From positions 286,471 to 350,470 of the forward strand of contig LJCX01000032.1 in the NCBI GenBank assembly GCA_001298545.1: DNA of 64,000 nt, given 5' to 3'. This stretch comes from Actinobacteria bacterium OV320. Its GTDB lineage: Bacteria > Actinomycetota > Actinomycetes > Streptomycetales > Streptomycetaceae. Every line of letters starts with the position of its first letter. Positions within the stretch are counted from its first letter, which is position 1. The notes under the pieces were generated by a model. That model saw nothing but the letters and a program-made list of their open reading frames with translations, had not been told where the DNA came from and did no database searches. Shown here piece after piece: positions 17,819-26,432 of this stretch. A program made the translations under genes and the position numbers.

Positions 17819-18317
17819 ACGGCTACTGCGCATCACACTCGCGATACTTCTGGGGGGCTGCGTCTGCACCTGGTGTGCACGCTCGGCGGACTGCCGGTCC
17901 TGTTCGCACTCACCGGGGCCAAAGCGGACGAGCGCGAAACGCTGCGCGACATGCTTGATACCGCGCCAGACGTGCTCGCCGTTCACCCCGGGCAGACGAT
18001 CATCGGGGACAAGAACTACTTCGGCCGCGAGTTCGAGCACGGTCTTGCCGAGCGTCACCTGAAGTTGCTGCGGCCGGCCCGCAAGGGGGAAGCCGAGCCG
18101 GCCGGGTCACACCTGTTCAAGCCGCTGCGGCAGGTCATCGAGTCGATCAATCAGACCTTCAAGGGGCAGCTCAACCTGGAACGACACGGCGGCAAGAGCC
18201 CGGCAGGGGTGTCAGCCCGGGTCTTGTGCCGGATCCTCGCACTCACAGCGGCGATCTGGCACAACGACCAGACTGGACAGCCCATCAGGCGATCACTCAC
18301 GGCCTACGATCACTCAC
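17819..18317 (+). pseudogene. 3' half of the outer IS transposase
   Basis: After the IS256-family element the transposase resumes as GYCASHSRYFWG, then an extra G in a six-G run near 17852-17858 shifts the frame. It continues LRLHLVCTLGGLPVLFALTG, then TIIGDKNYFGREFE (second catalytic Asp) and RQVIESINQTFKGQLNLERH (catalytic Glu), ending near SLTAYDH. Together with 14889-15310 it makes one complete DDE transposase. Confidence 0.88.
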
Positions 18318-18395
18318 CGCAACGACACCCCTTGGACTCATTCATCTCGACGGCGCGCCCATTCGACTCTGTCAGGGCAGTTCTCCGTCCTACGT

Positions 18396-18590
18396 TCCGC
18401 CGGCAGTTCCGCAGCGCTGGTGTATCTGGAACGGTCCACCAGCGACCGCTACGTGGAGAAGCCGTCCGCCATGCGGCCACACAGGGTGACGTACGACCAT
18501 TTCCAGGACCGGGCCCTCGACCCTGACAGCGGCCGCGGCTTCATCACCGACGTCACCAAGACGTACCTTGACGCAGTGAGTTGCCCCTGA
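18396..18590 (+). pseudogene. C-terminal relic of a DUF5753 (Scr1-type) regulator
   Basis: The frame ending with TGA at 18588-18590 reads LVYLERSTSDRYVEKPSAMR, then FQDRALDPDSGRGFI. This matches the end of the DUF5753 ligand-like domain found in Streptomyces XRE/Scr1 antitoxin-like regulators. The helix-turn-helix part is absent; the IS right end lies about 50 bases upstream and may have cut it. Confidence 0.55.
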
Positions 18591-18688
18591 ATGCGGGTGA
18601 GTGTCTCGGGCCTGCGCCGGGCCTGGCCAAGCTCAAGGGTGTCCAGGCGATGCTGGGCGGTCGGCCTGATGGAACAGGACTTGAGCGC

Positions 18689-18828
18689 CGCCCGTCATAT
18701 CAGGGGCGACGACAGCGTCCTCAAAAACGGTGAAGAGAGGTGTGGCCGCCTGGTGGTGACGTGTCGTGGGTTTGGTCGCTACGCAGTCCGCGACGGCGAG
18801 TTTTGTGCGTCTTCGCGGGTGGCGTCGC
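18689..18828. repeat. Imperfect dispersed repeat, copy B
   Basis: Matches 11297-11435 in direct orientation over about 140 bases with scattered differences. It lies in an otherwise empty stretch (18591-19212). Confidence 0.6.
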
Positions 18829-19078
18829 GAGGGTTGTGCTGGCGGCCGCGGCACCGGTGCCCGCTGACGCTGGCCGGCAGGCGAGGAGTAGATCCCCACT
18901 GCCCTGAGGGGCTCATGAGCGCGCTGGTCGAGGAACCCGAATCCTCGGCCAGCGCTGTCTTCGCACCTCGGCGTCGTGAGGCTGCGTGGACCGCGCGGCG
19001 CTTGGCACCTCCCGGGCGAACCGTGGGCGGCCGGCGCCGTCTTTCGGGCGCGGGGAGCACCTGCCACACTTTGTGTGT

Positions 19079-19121
19079 AGTGCTGATGCTGTCTACGTAT
19101 CCCCGTGACGGCATCAGCACT
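19079..19121. repeat. 11-bp inverted repeat with a related copy elsewhere
   Basis: AGTGCTGATGC and GCATCAGCACT flank a 21-base loop. The surrounding sequence, with ACGTATCCCCGTGACGGC at its centre, recurs in altered form at 57671-57720. Its role is unknown. Confidence 0.6.
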
Positions 19122-19212
19122 CGCCTTGTGGCGGTCGCTGTGAAAGGGTCCCGTAGGTGTCAGTGCGGGCGCGGGGGCGACCCGGCTGGGGGGGGTGCCC
19201 CTATGGGTTTCG

Positions 19213-20415
19213 TCAAGCTGATGTGGCGGGCTGTGGGTCGTAGAAGGTGCCGTCGCGGAGCATTGCGAAGAGCACGTCGGCTCGTCGTCTGGCGAGGCAG
19301 AGGAGGGCTTGGGTGTGGTGCTTTCCCTGGCTGATCTTCTTGTCGTAGTAGGTCCGGGAGGCCGGGTCGGCCAGAGCCGCGAACGCGGACAGGAAGAAGG
19401 CCCGTTTGAGCTGCTTGTTTCCGCGCCGGGATGGTTGTTCGCCGCGGATCGAGGAGCCCGAGCTGCGGGTTGTTGGGGCGAGGCCGGCGTAGGCGGCGAG
19501 GTGGGCGGCGGTCGGGAACGAACTGCCGTCACCGACGTCGATGAGGATGCGGGCTCCGGTCCTGACGCCGATCCCCGGCATGGACGTCAGGACCTTCGAA
19601 AGAGGGTGGTTCTCCAGCAGTTCCTCGATCCGTGTGGCCAGGAGTTTCCGCTGGTCAAGCACCGCTCGGAGCGAGTTGGTGAGGCTGGGGACGATCAGAG
19701 CAGCCGCGTCGGTGCCCGGGACGACAACGGTCTGTTCGTCCAAGGCGGTGAAGATGTGCTCGACGAGGCGCTCGGCCATCCGCGGCGCCTTCGGACGTAT
19801 CAACGCAGTGAGCCGGCGCCGTCCGGCTTTGCGGATCTGGGCCGGGGAGCCGAACTGGTCGAGGAGTTCGAGCACGGCCGGGTGCTGGATGCGCGGGCCC
19901 AGGACCCGTTCCAGCGACGGGTGGATCTGCGTCAGCAGGCCCCGCAGGCGGTTGCTGATGCGGGTTGCTTCGCCGGCCAGGTCGTCGTCGAAGCCGACGA
20001 TCATCTCCAGCTCGGCGATGGTCTCGTCCTCGAGGTCGACCGAGCGGAGCGTGTGAGGCATGACGCGGGCCGCGTCGGCGATGACGAACGCGTCGCGGGC
20101 GTCTGTCTTGGCCTCGCCGGGATAGAGGTCGGCGATCCGCCGCATCGTCAGCCCGGGCAGATAGGCAACCTCGCAGCCCATGTCCCGGGCCACCGCCAGC
20201 GGCAGAGCCCCGATCGAGGCCGGCTGGTCGACCACCACGAGCACGGTCCCGTGCTTGGCCTGCAGTTTCCCGAACACTTCCCGGAGCTTCGGCTCGCTGT
20301 TGGGCAGCCGCTTGTCGAAGGCCTTCTTCCCGGCCGGGGTGACGGCGGTGGCGTGGTGTTCGCCTTTGCCGACGTCCAGGCCGAGGAAGGCGCCGATGTC
20401 ACTGACGTCGATCAC
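19213..20415 (-). CDS. IS110-family transposase
   Basis: 400 residues. The N-terminal DEDD-type catalytic domain begins GAFLGLDVGKGEHHATAV and includes VLVVVDQPASIGALPLAVA and GEAKTDARDAFVIADAARVM. The C-terminal transposase_20 domain has LTSMPGIGVRTGARILIDVG and LAAYAGLAPTTRSSGSSI with the serine motif. It is full length and undisrupted. IS110 elements lack long terminal inverted repeats, so I cannot fix their ends here. Confidence 0.95.
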   Translation of the reverse strand: MIDVSDIGAFLGLDVGKGEHHATAVTPAGKKAFDKRLPNSEPKLREVFGKLQAKHGTVLVVVDQPASIGALPLAVARDMGCEVAYLPGLTMRRIADLYPGEAKTDARDAFVIADAARVMPHTLRSVDLEDETIAELEMIVGFDDDLAGEATRISNRLRGLLTQIHPSLERVLGPRIQHPAVLELLDQFGSPAQIRKAGRRRLTALIRPKAPRMAERLVEHIFTALDEQTVVVPGTDAAALIVPSLTNSLRAVLDQRKLLATRIEELLENHPLSKVLTSMPGIGVRTGARILIDVGDGSSFPTAAHLAAYAGLAPTTRSSGSSIRGEQPSRRGNKQLKRAFFLSAFAALADPASRTYYDKKISQGKHHTQALLCLARRRADVLFAMLRDGTFYDPQPATSA

Positions 20416-20804
20416 ATGCGTCCTTCGGTCGTCCTCGCCCGGCCGTCCACGGCACCGATCGCCACATCCACATTACGAAGAGCCTCCCGACCTGCGAAGA
20501 AGCCGGTGGTCATGCCCCTAATCAGCGGTCTGTCGATGCCTCCGGAGCCGGTGACACCACCCCCCAAGACATGCGATCGACAGGGGGAGAAAGTCATGCC
20601 AACTCCGAAGGCCAGGCGCCCCATTGCGGGGCTACCAAAACGGTAATGGGGGGAGGGGTTGGGCAGTCAGCCTCCCGGGCTCTGCGTCGGCCTGACGGCG
20701 AAGAGCCTGAGTTTTTTTGTGATCTTCACACCGCCTCTGGGGTGTCTTACGGGCGTGCGCGAGGGCAGGCGTACCTAATACCCGCCCCTGTATGGAGACT
20801 GGTG
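20416..20804. other. Non-coding stretch after the IS110 gene
   Basis: Probably contains the IS110 upstream end and the promoter region of the ANTAR gene. No coding frame is convincing. A seven-T run lies near 20712. Confidence 0.4.
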
Positions 20805-21155
20805 ATGACGACTTCCCGCGACCAGCGGTTCCTGCCCGACGGCGACGGCACGTTGGGGGCCACAGCGGAAAAGCTGCAACAGGAGAATGCCCAGCTGCGG
20901 CAGGCGGTCGATTCCCATGCGGTGGTCGACCAGGCCATCGGGGTCCTCGTCGCGGTCCACCGGGTGGTGCCGGGCGCCGGGTTCGAGGTGCTGCGTGAGG
21001 TGTCCCAGCACACCAACATCAAGCTGCACGCGGTCGCCGAGATGGTGATCGGCTGGGCGTTGGGGCAGCCACTCGCGGAGCCGGTGGGCCATGAGCTGGA
21101 TGCGGCCGTGCAGCGGCATTCGCGCCTTGACGACATCCCGGACCCGCCCGGGTAG
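20805..21155 (+). CDS. ANTAR-domain RNA-binding antiterminator
   Basis: 116 residues from the ATG at 20805, preceded by GGAG about 7 bases upstream. A short coiled segment (EKLQQENAQLRQAV) leads into the ANTAR three-helix bundle: AVVDQAIGVLVAVHRVVPGA, then GFEVLREVSQHTNIKLHAVA and EMVIGWA. ANTAR proteins bind paired hairpins in leader RNA and prevent termination. No attached sensor domain is present, so its signal must come from a partner. It stands next to STAS and RsbW-like genes. Confidence 0.88.
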   Translation: MTTSRDQRFLPDGDGTLGATAEKLQQENAQLRQAVDSHAVVDQAIGVLVAVHRVVPGAGFEVLREVSQHTNIKLHAVAEMVIGWALGQPLAEPVGHELDAAVQRHSRLDDIPDPPG

Positions 21156-21238
21156 GGGCGCTCAGGCGGTCCGGCGTGCTGGTGGGTGCGAGGGCAAATG
21201 ATGAAGGTGTTGGCACTGATCGGCGGGAGGGGGCGGGG

Positions 21239-21595
21239 TCAGGCGGCTGTTTGTGGTGCGAGGGCCTCGTCGAGCGTGGGGTAGAGGGGGATGAGGTCGT
21301 CGAGGCCGACGATGTGCAGTACTTCTGCCACGGGCTGGGGGGTGTGGGCCAGGCGTAGCCAGCCGTCGCGTGCGCGGGCGGCGTTGTTCGCGGTGACGAG
21401 GACGTTGATGCCGCTGGAGTCCATGAAGGTGACGGCGCGGAATTCGATGACGGTATACGGGGGGAAGCCGTCCTGTGCGGCGAGGGCCTGGCGGAAGAGG
21501 TCGGTCGTGGTGTGGTCGATTTCCCCGGTCAGCACGACGACGTGCACGCCGTCGGCGGTCATGTGGTGGGAGACGGTCAGCTGGGCCTGGCTCAT
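21239..21595 (-). CDS. STAS-domain anti-sigma-factor antagonist (paralogue)
   Basis: 118 residues from the ATG at 21595. GVHVVVLTGEIDHTTTDLF and TVIEFRAVTFMDSSGINVLV show the STAS fold with the phosphorylatable DSSG serine. WLRLAHTPQPVAEVLHIVGL follows. It is closely related to the protein at 11641-11991 and shares its upstream element. The divergent RsbW-like ATPase gene starts about 200 bases away and is a plausible kinase and partner. Confidence 0.9.
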   Translation of the reverse strand: MSQAQLTVSHHMTADGVHVVVLTGEIDHTTTDLFRQALAAQDGFPPYTVIEFRAVTFMDSSGINVLVTANNAARARDGWLRLAHTPQPVAEVLHIVGLDDLIPLYPTLDEALAPQTAA

Positions 21596-21649
21596 ACGTC
21601 TCCTGCCCCGGAAAGAGGTTCCTCGCTGCTGCGAAGCCCTTCTCGGCTT

Positions 21650-21681
21650 ACGCAAGCGCATGCTGCGGCGCGGTGTCAACC
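21650..21681 (-). promoter_or_regulatory. Shared upstream element of the two STAS genes (copy 2)
   Basis: On the minus strand GGTTGAC, 12 bases, CATGCGCTTGCGT, matching 12049-12080 in both blocks and spacing. It lies about 55 bases before the start codon, again like the first copy. Confidence 0.55.
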
Positions 21682-21796
21682 GCGCCCTTGTGGGGGGCTG
21701 AAGCCCGGAGTGCAGGGAAGGCGACAGTTGAGCGTGGGATGCTGCGTGGGCATGACGTGAACTTCGTGTGACGATCGCAAAAGACAGGGCGGGCGC

Positions 21797-22276
21797 ATGG
21801 AGCAGGCCGTGGGGGACGAGGGGCAGGCAGCACAGCAGACCGATTCACTGGCGGCGTCGGCCGCCTACGACGGCGACTCTTCCTGCATCGGGGATGCGCG
21901 GCGCCTGGCTACGGGCTTCCTGACCGAGGTGCAGGCCGTGCATGGGCTGCCGGTGTCGGAGCGGGCGCTGGGTATGACGCAGCTGGTGGTCAGTGAGCTG
22001 GTGACGAACGCGGTGAAGTACGCACCCGGTCCGGTCATGCTCGATCTGCAGCTCGATGAGGGGTCAGTGCGGGTGTCGGTGTGGGACAGCGATCCGGTGC
22101 TGCCTGATGTGGCTGACACCGATCCGCGCCGGGTGGGACGCCACGGTCTGGAGATCACGCTTGCAGTCAGCCAGGCCTACGAAGTGCGGCGTGAGCCGGT
22201 CGGCAAACGCGTCACTGCCGTGATCGCGCTGGCCGATGACCCGGGTGGGAGCATCGCCGGCCGCACCGCCCCATAG
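21797..22276 (+). CDS. RsbW-like ATP-binding regulatory protein (HATPase_c_2)
   Basis: 159 residues. The GHKL fold is visible: MTQLVVSELVTNAVKYAPGP is the N box (ExxxNAxK/Y type), VRVSVWDSDPVLPDV the G1-like box, and DPRRVGRHGLEITLAVSQAY the G2-like region. Streptomyces encodes many such small kinases that act as anti-sigma factors or phosphorylate STAS antagonists. The neighbouring STAS and ANTAR genes suggest a signalling group. Confidence 0.88.
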   Translation: MEQAVGDEGQAAQQTDSLAASAAYDGDSSCIGDARRLATGFLTEVQAVHGLPVSERALGMTQLVVSELVTNAVKYAPGPVMLDLQLDEGSVRVSVWDSDPVLPDVADTDPRRVGRHGLEITLAVSQAYEVRREPVGKRVTAVIALADDPGGSIAGRTAP

Positions 22277-22316
22277 CCCTGACTGAGGCTGCCCCGCATG
22301 AAACGTCGGATCCGGG

Positions 22317-22343
22317 GAGGGCGCGCGGCATTCTGCCGCCCTC
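22317..22343 (+). terminator. Candidate terminator hairpin after the ATPase gene
   Basis: GAGGGCG and CGCCCTC-like arms enclose a short loop about 40 bases after the stop codon, followed by TTC. The stem has a small bulge and no U-tract, so confidence is low. Confidence 0.35.
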
Positions 22344-22571
22344 TTCGCTTGTCGACCAGGTCCGGCATGCACTCGCCGAAGCGGGTGTCCAACTGATCAC
22401 CGACATGGATGCCGTGACGCCGGGCCTCCAGGTCAGCGGGGGCGAGCGACCTGCTGGTGTCATGGGCGTTGCGCCGAACGCCGGCGGTGATGTTGATGCT
22501 CTCGGCGAGGCGGGGAGCACCGATGGCGAGGCCCTGCGTGTCATGCCTTCTTTGCAGACTGCGTACGCGGC

Positions 22572-22772
22572 CTGACCGAGTGGGAGACGGACGTGCTCGT
22601 GCTGATCGCGCGGGGGCTGTCCGGCGCGGAGATCATGGAGCGGCTGGTGGTGGCGGAGCCGATGATCAGGGCGCAGGTCAGCAGGGTGTTGGTGAAGCCG
22701 GGGTTGCGGGGTCGGACGCAGGCGGCGGTGTTCGCGTACGAGGCGCGGTTGGTGCGGCCGAACGGTCGGTGA
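22572..22772 (+). pseudogene. LuxR-type response-regulator relic (helix-turn-helix only)
   Basis: The frame ending TGA at 22770-22772 reads LTEWETDVLVLIARGLSGAE, then IMERLVVAEPMIRAQVSRVL and AVFAYEARLVRPNGR, the GerE/LuxR DNA-binding domain of NarL-type response regulators. The receiver domain is absent and a consensus Lys-Thr-His stretch reads RAQ. Stretch 22277-22571 shows no gene I can assign. Confidence 0.65.
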
Positions 22773-22801
22773 TCTGCGCCGGGCGACGAACCGGGGATCG
22801 C

Positions 22802-23161
22802 TCACGAAGGCCAGTCGGAGGGAAGTCCGTCGTTGTCGTTGTAAAAGTCTTCCCCGTCTTGGGCGATCGCCGCCACGGCGCTCCGGTAGGCGTAGCCGTA
22901 TTCGGTGACCGACAGCGACTCGCAGCCGGCCGGCCGGGTCTCCGGCGGGGTCGTCCGCGACCAGTCCCCGGTGTAGAGCGAGTCGATGCCCGCCATACAG
23001 GCGCGGATCGCCTCGGCGTCGGCCGGGGGAGCGGTGGTGGCCGTCGGGGAGGAAGCTGTGGCACTGTCCGCCGGGCTGCCGGAGTCCCCTGATCCGTCCG
23101 AGCAGGCGGCAAGTGTCAGCAGCAGGGTTGCCGTGGCTATGAGCGCTGCCGTGGTCCGCAT
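22802..23161 (-). CDS. Small secreted lipoprotein of unknown function
   Basis: 119 residues. The N-terminus MRTTAALIATATLLLTLAAC is a lipoprotein signal with the lipobox LAAC, so Cys20 should be lipidated and the protein anchored outside the membrane. A Ser/Thr/Ala linker (residues 21-50) follows, then a small domain with two cysteines (CMAGIDSLYTG and AGCESLSV). No family recognised. The start is the first ATG of the signal peptide. Confidence 0.75.
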   Translation of the reverse strand: MRTTAALIATATLLLTLAACSDGSGDSGSPADSATASSPTATTAPPADAEAIRACMAGIDSLYTGDWSRTTPPETRPAGCESLSVTEYGYAYRSAVAAIAQDGEDFYNDNDGLPSDWPS

Positions 23162-23545
23162 GGCCCTTGCCCCCAGGTGATGTTGAGAAAGACATCACAT
23201 GGTGGCAGATACGGGCAGGCGATGCACTGGTATGCGCTGGGCCCGGCCTGCGCTCCGGCAACGGGAGTTCGAGCAGAGGAATGGCAAGTCTCCGGCTCGT
23301 AGGGGTTCGTACGAGTTCTTCATGCGCCACCGCGTACGGGGACGTATGCGCTCAGCCGTCTGTTCGAACCGGCGGCGCGTCAGCGCCCTGGGCCGAGACG
23401 ACGGCCTCGACCTCCTGCAACAGGCGGGCGGGGCGGCCAGTTACGTAAAAGCCTGCAATGTCAGATGCCGGGGGGCTGGTACCGCTTGCCAGCCGGTGCA
23501 GCCGCGTGACCGGTAGCGCGTCCAGCGCGGCCGCGATGTGCCAGG
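23162..23545. other. Intergenic stretch, nothing recognised
   Basis: No convincing frame, tRNA or repeat. It separates the lipoprotein and TetR genes. Confidence 0.4.
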
Positions 23546-24157
23546 TTAACTCGACACTTCATCCCGTCGTCGGTCATCGCTGGCTGTGGCGGGGATGGCG
23601 TTGTCGATGAGGACGGCGGCGATGGCGGCGGCGGTGGGGAAGGCGTCGGCGTTGAGGACCCGGGTGCGGGCCGCGGCGCCGTCGATGAGCAGCGCGAGCT
23701 GCTCGCCGAGCTGTTCAGGGGCGGCGGCGCCGGCTTCGCGGGCGGTCTCGGCGAGCCGCGCGGCGACGGCTTCCTTGTAGTCGCGCGCGAACTGGGATGC
23801 GGGGTGCTGGGGGTCGTGAAGTTCGACGGCGGCGGCGATGTAGGGGCACAGGGGAGTGGTGGGGGGGATGTCGAAGGCGGCGAGGAGTCGTTCGCGGGGC
23901 GTGAGGTCGGTGCGGTCGAACACGCCGGACAGAACGGAGGGGTCGCACCGGCGCAGGTACTCGGCGACGAGTTCGTCCTTGCCGGTGAAGTGCTGGTAGG
24001 CCGTGCGCTTGGACACCTGGGCCGCCGCGCACAGCTGGTCCATGCCGGTGCGGTTGATGCCCTGCTCGCGGAACAGCTGCTGGGACGCGCTCATGATGCG
24101 CTCGCGGGCGCCCCGGCCGCGCCGGCTGCCCGTGGGGCCCTTCTCCAACTCCGTCAT
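23546..24157 (-). CDS. TetR-family transcriptional repressor
   Basis: 203 residues. The N-terminal helix-turn-helix is canonical: RERIMSASQQLFREQGINRT, then MDQLCAAAQVSKRTAYQHFT and GKDELVAEYL. A variable helical ligand-binding domain follows (PTTPLCPYIAAAVELHDPQH). It is divergently arranged with an SDR/F420-reductase pair, the usual layout for a TetR repressor controlling its neighbours. The shared intergenic region carries a repeated GGTGTAYATA motif. Confidence 0.92.
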   Translation of the reverse strand: MTELEKGPTGSRRGRGARERIMSASQQLFREQGINRTGMDQLCAAAQVSKRTAYQHFTGKDELVAEYLRRCDPSVLSGVFDRTDLTPRERLLAAFDIPPTTPLCPYIAAAVELHDPQHPASQFARDYKEAVAARLAETAREAGAAAPEQLGEQLALLIDGAAARTRVLNADAFPTAAAIAAVLIDNAIPATASDDRRRDEVSS

Positions 24158-24301
24158 GGCTCCATCGTACCGCAGCTAGGTAATGACCGGTGTACATAGC
24201 TTGCGTCCCGGCCGCACGCCTCGTACCGTAAGCACACAGGGCGGTGTATATAAAGTCGTCGCCCCAGGTACACGCGGCACCACCGACCCGAGGGAATGAC
24301 T
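24158..24301. promoter_or_regulatory. Divergent TetR/SDR control region with repeated motif
   Basis: GGTGTACATA (24189-24198) and GGTGTATATA (24243-24252) are near-identical sites 54 bases apart, between the TetR and SDR starts. They are good candidates for TetR operators; the second overlaps a likely SDR promoter. Confidence 0.5.
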
Positions 24302-25037
24302 ATGGGAAAGCTCGACGGCAAGGTCGCGGTCATCACCGGCGGCACCACCGGCATGGCGCTGGCCGGCGCGAAGCTGTTCGTCGCCGAGGGAGCGCACGTC
24401 TTCATTCACCGGCCGCCGCCAGGACGCCCTGGACGAGGCCGTGAAGCAGATCGGCCGCAACGTCACCGGCGTCCAGGGCGACGCCGCCAACCTGGACGAC
24501 CTGGACCGCCTGTACGACACCGTCAAGCGCGAGAAGGGAAGCCTCGACGTGCTGTGGGCCAGCGCCGGAGGGGGCGAGCCCGCCCCGCTCGGCGAGATCA
24601 CCGAGGCCCACTTCGACGCCGCGTTCTACCTCAACGCCCGCGGCACCCTGTTCACCGTCCAAAAGGCCCTGCCCCTCTTCAACGACGGCGGCTCCATCCT
24701 CATGACCGGCTCCAACGCCTCCCTCGGCGCCTTCCCCGGCTGGAGCGTCTACGCCGGCAGCAAGGCCGTCCAGCAGGCCTGGGCCCGCGTTTGGCTCAAC
24801 GAGCTCAAGGACCGCCGCATCCGCGTCAATGTCCTGACCCCCGGCCAGGTCGCCACCGCCAAGCAGGAAGAACTCTTCGACGAGGCCACCAAGCGCCACT
24901 TCGAGTCCCTCATCCCCCGCGGCCAGATGGGCCGCCCCGACGAAATCGCCACCGCCGCCCTCTTCCTCGCCTCCGACGACTCCAGCTACGTCAACGGCAT
25001 GGAACTCGTCGCCGACGGCGGCACCACCGCCATCTAA
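24302..25037 (+). pseudogene. Short-chain dehydrogenase (SDR) with a one-base frameshift
   Basis: The start at 24302 has GAGGG 7 bases upstream. The first frame gives KVAVITGGTTGMALAGAKLF (GxxxGxA cofactor motif) up to AHVFI. There ATTCACCGGC replaces the expected ATCACCGGC, with one extra T at 24405/24406. The second frame then supplies the rest: DVLWASAGGG, SILMTGSNAS with the catalytic Ser, WSVYAGSKAVQQ with YxxxK, and the C-terminal LVADGGTTAI. With the extra base removed it encodes 244 residues, normal for a classical SDR. It is either a recent pseudogene or a sequence error. Confidence 0.85.
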
Positions 25038-25069
25038 ACGGAACAACCACAACCAGGGCAGGACATCTC

Positions 25070-25693
25070 ATGAGCCACATCAGCATCATCGGCACCGGGA
25101 ACATGGCCCGCACCATCGGCGCGCGGGCGATTGCGGGAGGCAACACCGTCGAGGTCATGGGCCGTGATCAGGCCAAGGCCGCTGACCTGGCCAAGGCTCT
25201 CGGCGGCGGTGCCACGACGGGAGAATGGGGCACCGCCCCGGCCGGGGACATCGTCATCGTGGCCCTGCTGTACGACGGCGTCGTGCCGGTCGTCGCCCAG
25301 TACGGAGACGCTCTCGCGGGCAAGGTCATCGTCGACATCAGCAATCCCTTCAACTCCACGTTCGACGGGCTGGCCCACCGCGAGGAGACTTCGATCGCAC
25401 AAGAAGTCGCCAAGGCCGCCCCGGCGAGCGCAAGCGTGGTGAAGGCGTTCAACACCGTCTTCCGCCGTGTCCTGGAGAAGGGTCGGCCCGACGTCTTCAT
25501 CGCTGGCGACAGTGCGCAGGCCAAGGCAAGTGTGGAGGCGTTCACCGAGACCCTCGGACTGCGCCCACTGGACGTCGGCGGCCTGAAAATGGCGCACTGG
25601 CTGGAAGGAGCGGGCGTGGTCACGGTGGGCCTCGCCAACCACGGGGTGGGGAACTTGGACTTCGCCCTCAGCATCACCGAGCTTCCCGTCTGA
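25070..25693 (+). CDS. NADPH-dependent F420 reductase-like oxidoreductase
   Basis: 207 residues from the ATG at 25070. HISIIGTGNMARTIGARAIA is the dinucleotide-binding motif of the F420_oxidored family (PF03807), and VIVDISNPFNSTFDGL and VVKAFNTVF are typical of the NADP-binding proteins grouped with Fno. It follows the SDR by 32 bases and probably shares its transcript under the TetR regulator. Family members reduce F420 or unrelated substrates with NADPH; which applies here cannot be told. Confidence 0.85.
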   Translation: MSHISIIGTGNMARTIGARAIAGGNTVEVMGRDQAKAADLAKALGGGATTGEWGTAPAGDIVIVALLYDGVVPVVAQYGDALAGKVIVDISNPFNSTFDGLAHREETSIAQEVAKAAPASASVVKAFNTVFRRVLEKGRPDVFIAGDSAQAKASVEAFTETLGLRPLDVGGLKMAHWLEGAGVVTVGLANHGVGNLDFALSITELPV

Positions 25694-26207
25694 GCTAGCT
25701 CTGAGCGGCGCACTCCCCGCCTACAAGATGGAGGAGGGCTCGGGTGAGACGATCGTAGTCCTCCTGTGCGGCTACGCGCCCTGAGCCACTGACTGGCATG
25801 CTTGCGGCGCCAAGCGCCCATCTGGAGCCGGTTGCCGAGATAGTCGCACCGCTCAATCTCACGTGTCCGTGGAGCGCCCTCACCGGCGTCGGCCCTTGCC
25901 GCAGGTCGGTCGGCAGAGCCAACGGAGCTCGGAGACGCGTTAGTTGAGAAAAAGTGACCAAGCCGAAGGTGATGGCGCCGGACCAGATGGTTCGGGGCGT
26001 GGCACACCTGCGCAGCAGGCCCCGAGCAGGAACGGCCTACGAAGGGTGCGCCGCGGCCCGCACCAACTGAACCCGGGCCGCCGCATGCCTCCTGTAGGGG
26101 TAACCGCGAGGCGCCGCGGGCCCGCTGTCTGCGACGGGACCGCAGAGCGAGGTCCTCTGGGCAGTAAGACCCCTGCCCCGCCGGAAATCGGGTCTGCCGT
26201 GTGCGGG
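25694..26207. other. Gene-poor stretch
   Basis: A minus-strand frame (25695-25961, 88 residues) ending SGRVAAQEDYDRLTRALLHL plus a few residues could be the tail of a lost gene, but I recognise no family and it lacks a good start. Nothing else is visible. Confidence 0.35.
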
Positions 26208-26432
26208 TCAGTTCTGTCTCTTGCGCCGCCACCTTGCGCCGGCCTCTCGAGCCCGGTCGTTCCAGTGGTCCCGGACCCACCCCCACAACAGCGCCACCGG
26301 GGCTGCGACCAGAGCGACCAGGAACGAGTGGTCCCATGACATGCCGCCGCGCCCGTACCGGAACATCAGCACGAGCAGCGCATAGACGGCGACGCCGAGT
26401 AAGAGAATCTTCAACGGTTTCGATAGATACAT
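26208..26432 (-). CDS. Small membrane protein, hypothetical
   Basis: 74 residues with two hydrophobic segments (LKILLLGVAVYALLVLMF and SFLVALVAAPVALLWGWV) and a very basic C-terminus (AREAGARWRRKRQN). Layout and charge distribution fit a real inner-membrane protein with the tail inside. No family recognised, and surroundings give no hint of function. Confidence 0.55.
   Translation of the reverse strand: MYLSKPLKILLLGVAVYALLVLMFRYGRGGMSWDHSFLVALVAAPVALLWGWVRDHWNDRAREAGARWRRKRQN

Larger units (their letters stand above)
14832..18344. mobile_element. Outer IS (DDE transposase, IS4/IS5-like) interrupted by a second element
   Basis: TGAATGAGTCCAAGGG at 14832-14847 and its exact reverse complement at 18329-18344 are perfect 16-bp terminal inverted repeats. 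Between them lie the two halves of one transposase gene (14889-15310 and 17819-18317), separated by an IS256-family element. The insertion, plus a later one-base shift, inactivates this IS. Confidence 0.85.

Noticed and set aside
16111..17958. A 615-residue plus-strand frame across the IS256-family transposase
   Set aside because: Antisense shadow of the transposase.
22212..23330. A 372-residue minus-strand open frame
   Set aside because: Composition is arginine/proline-rich, no domain is visible, and it overlaps the lipoprotein gene in another frame.
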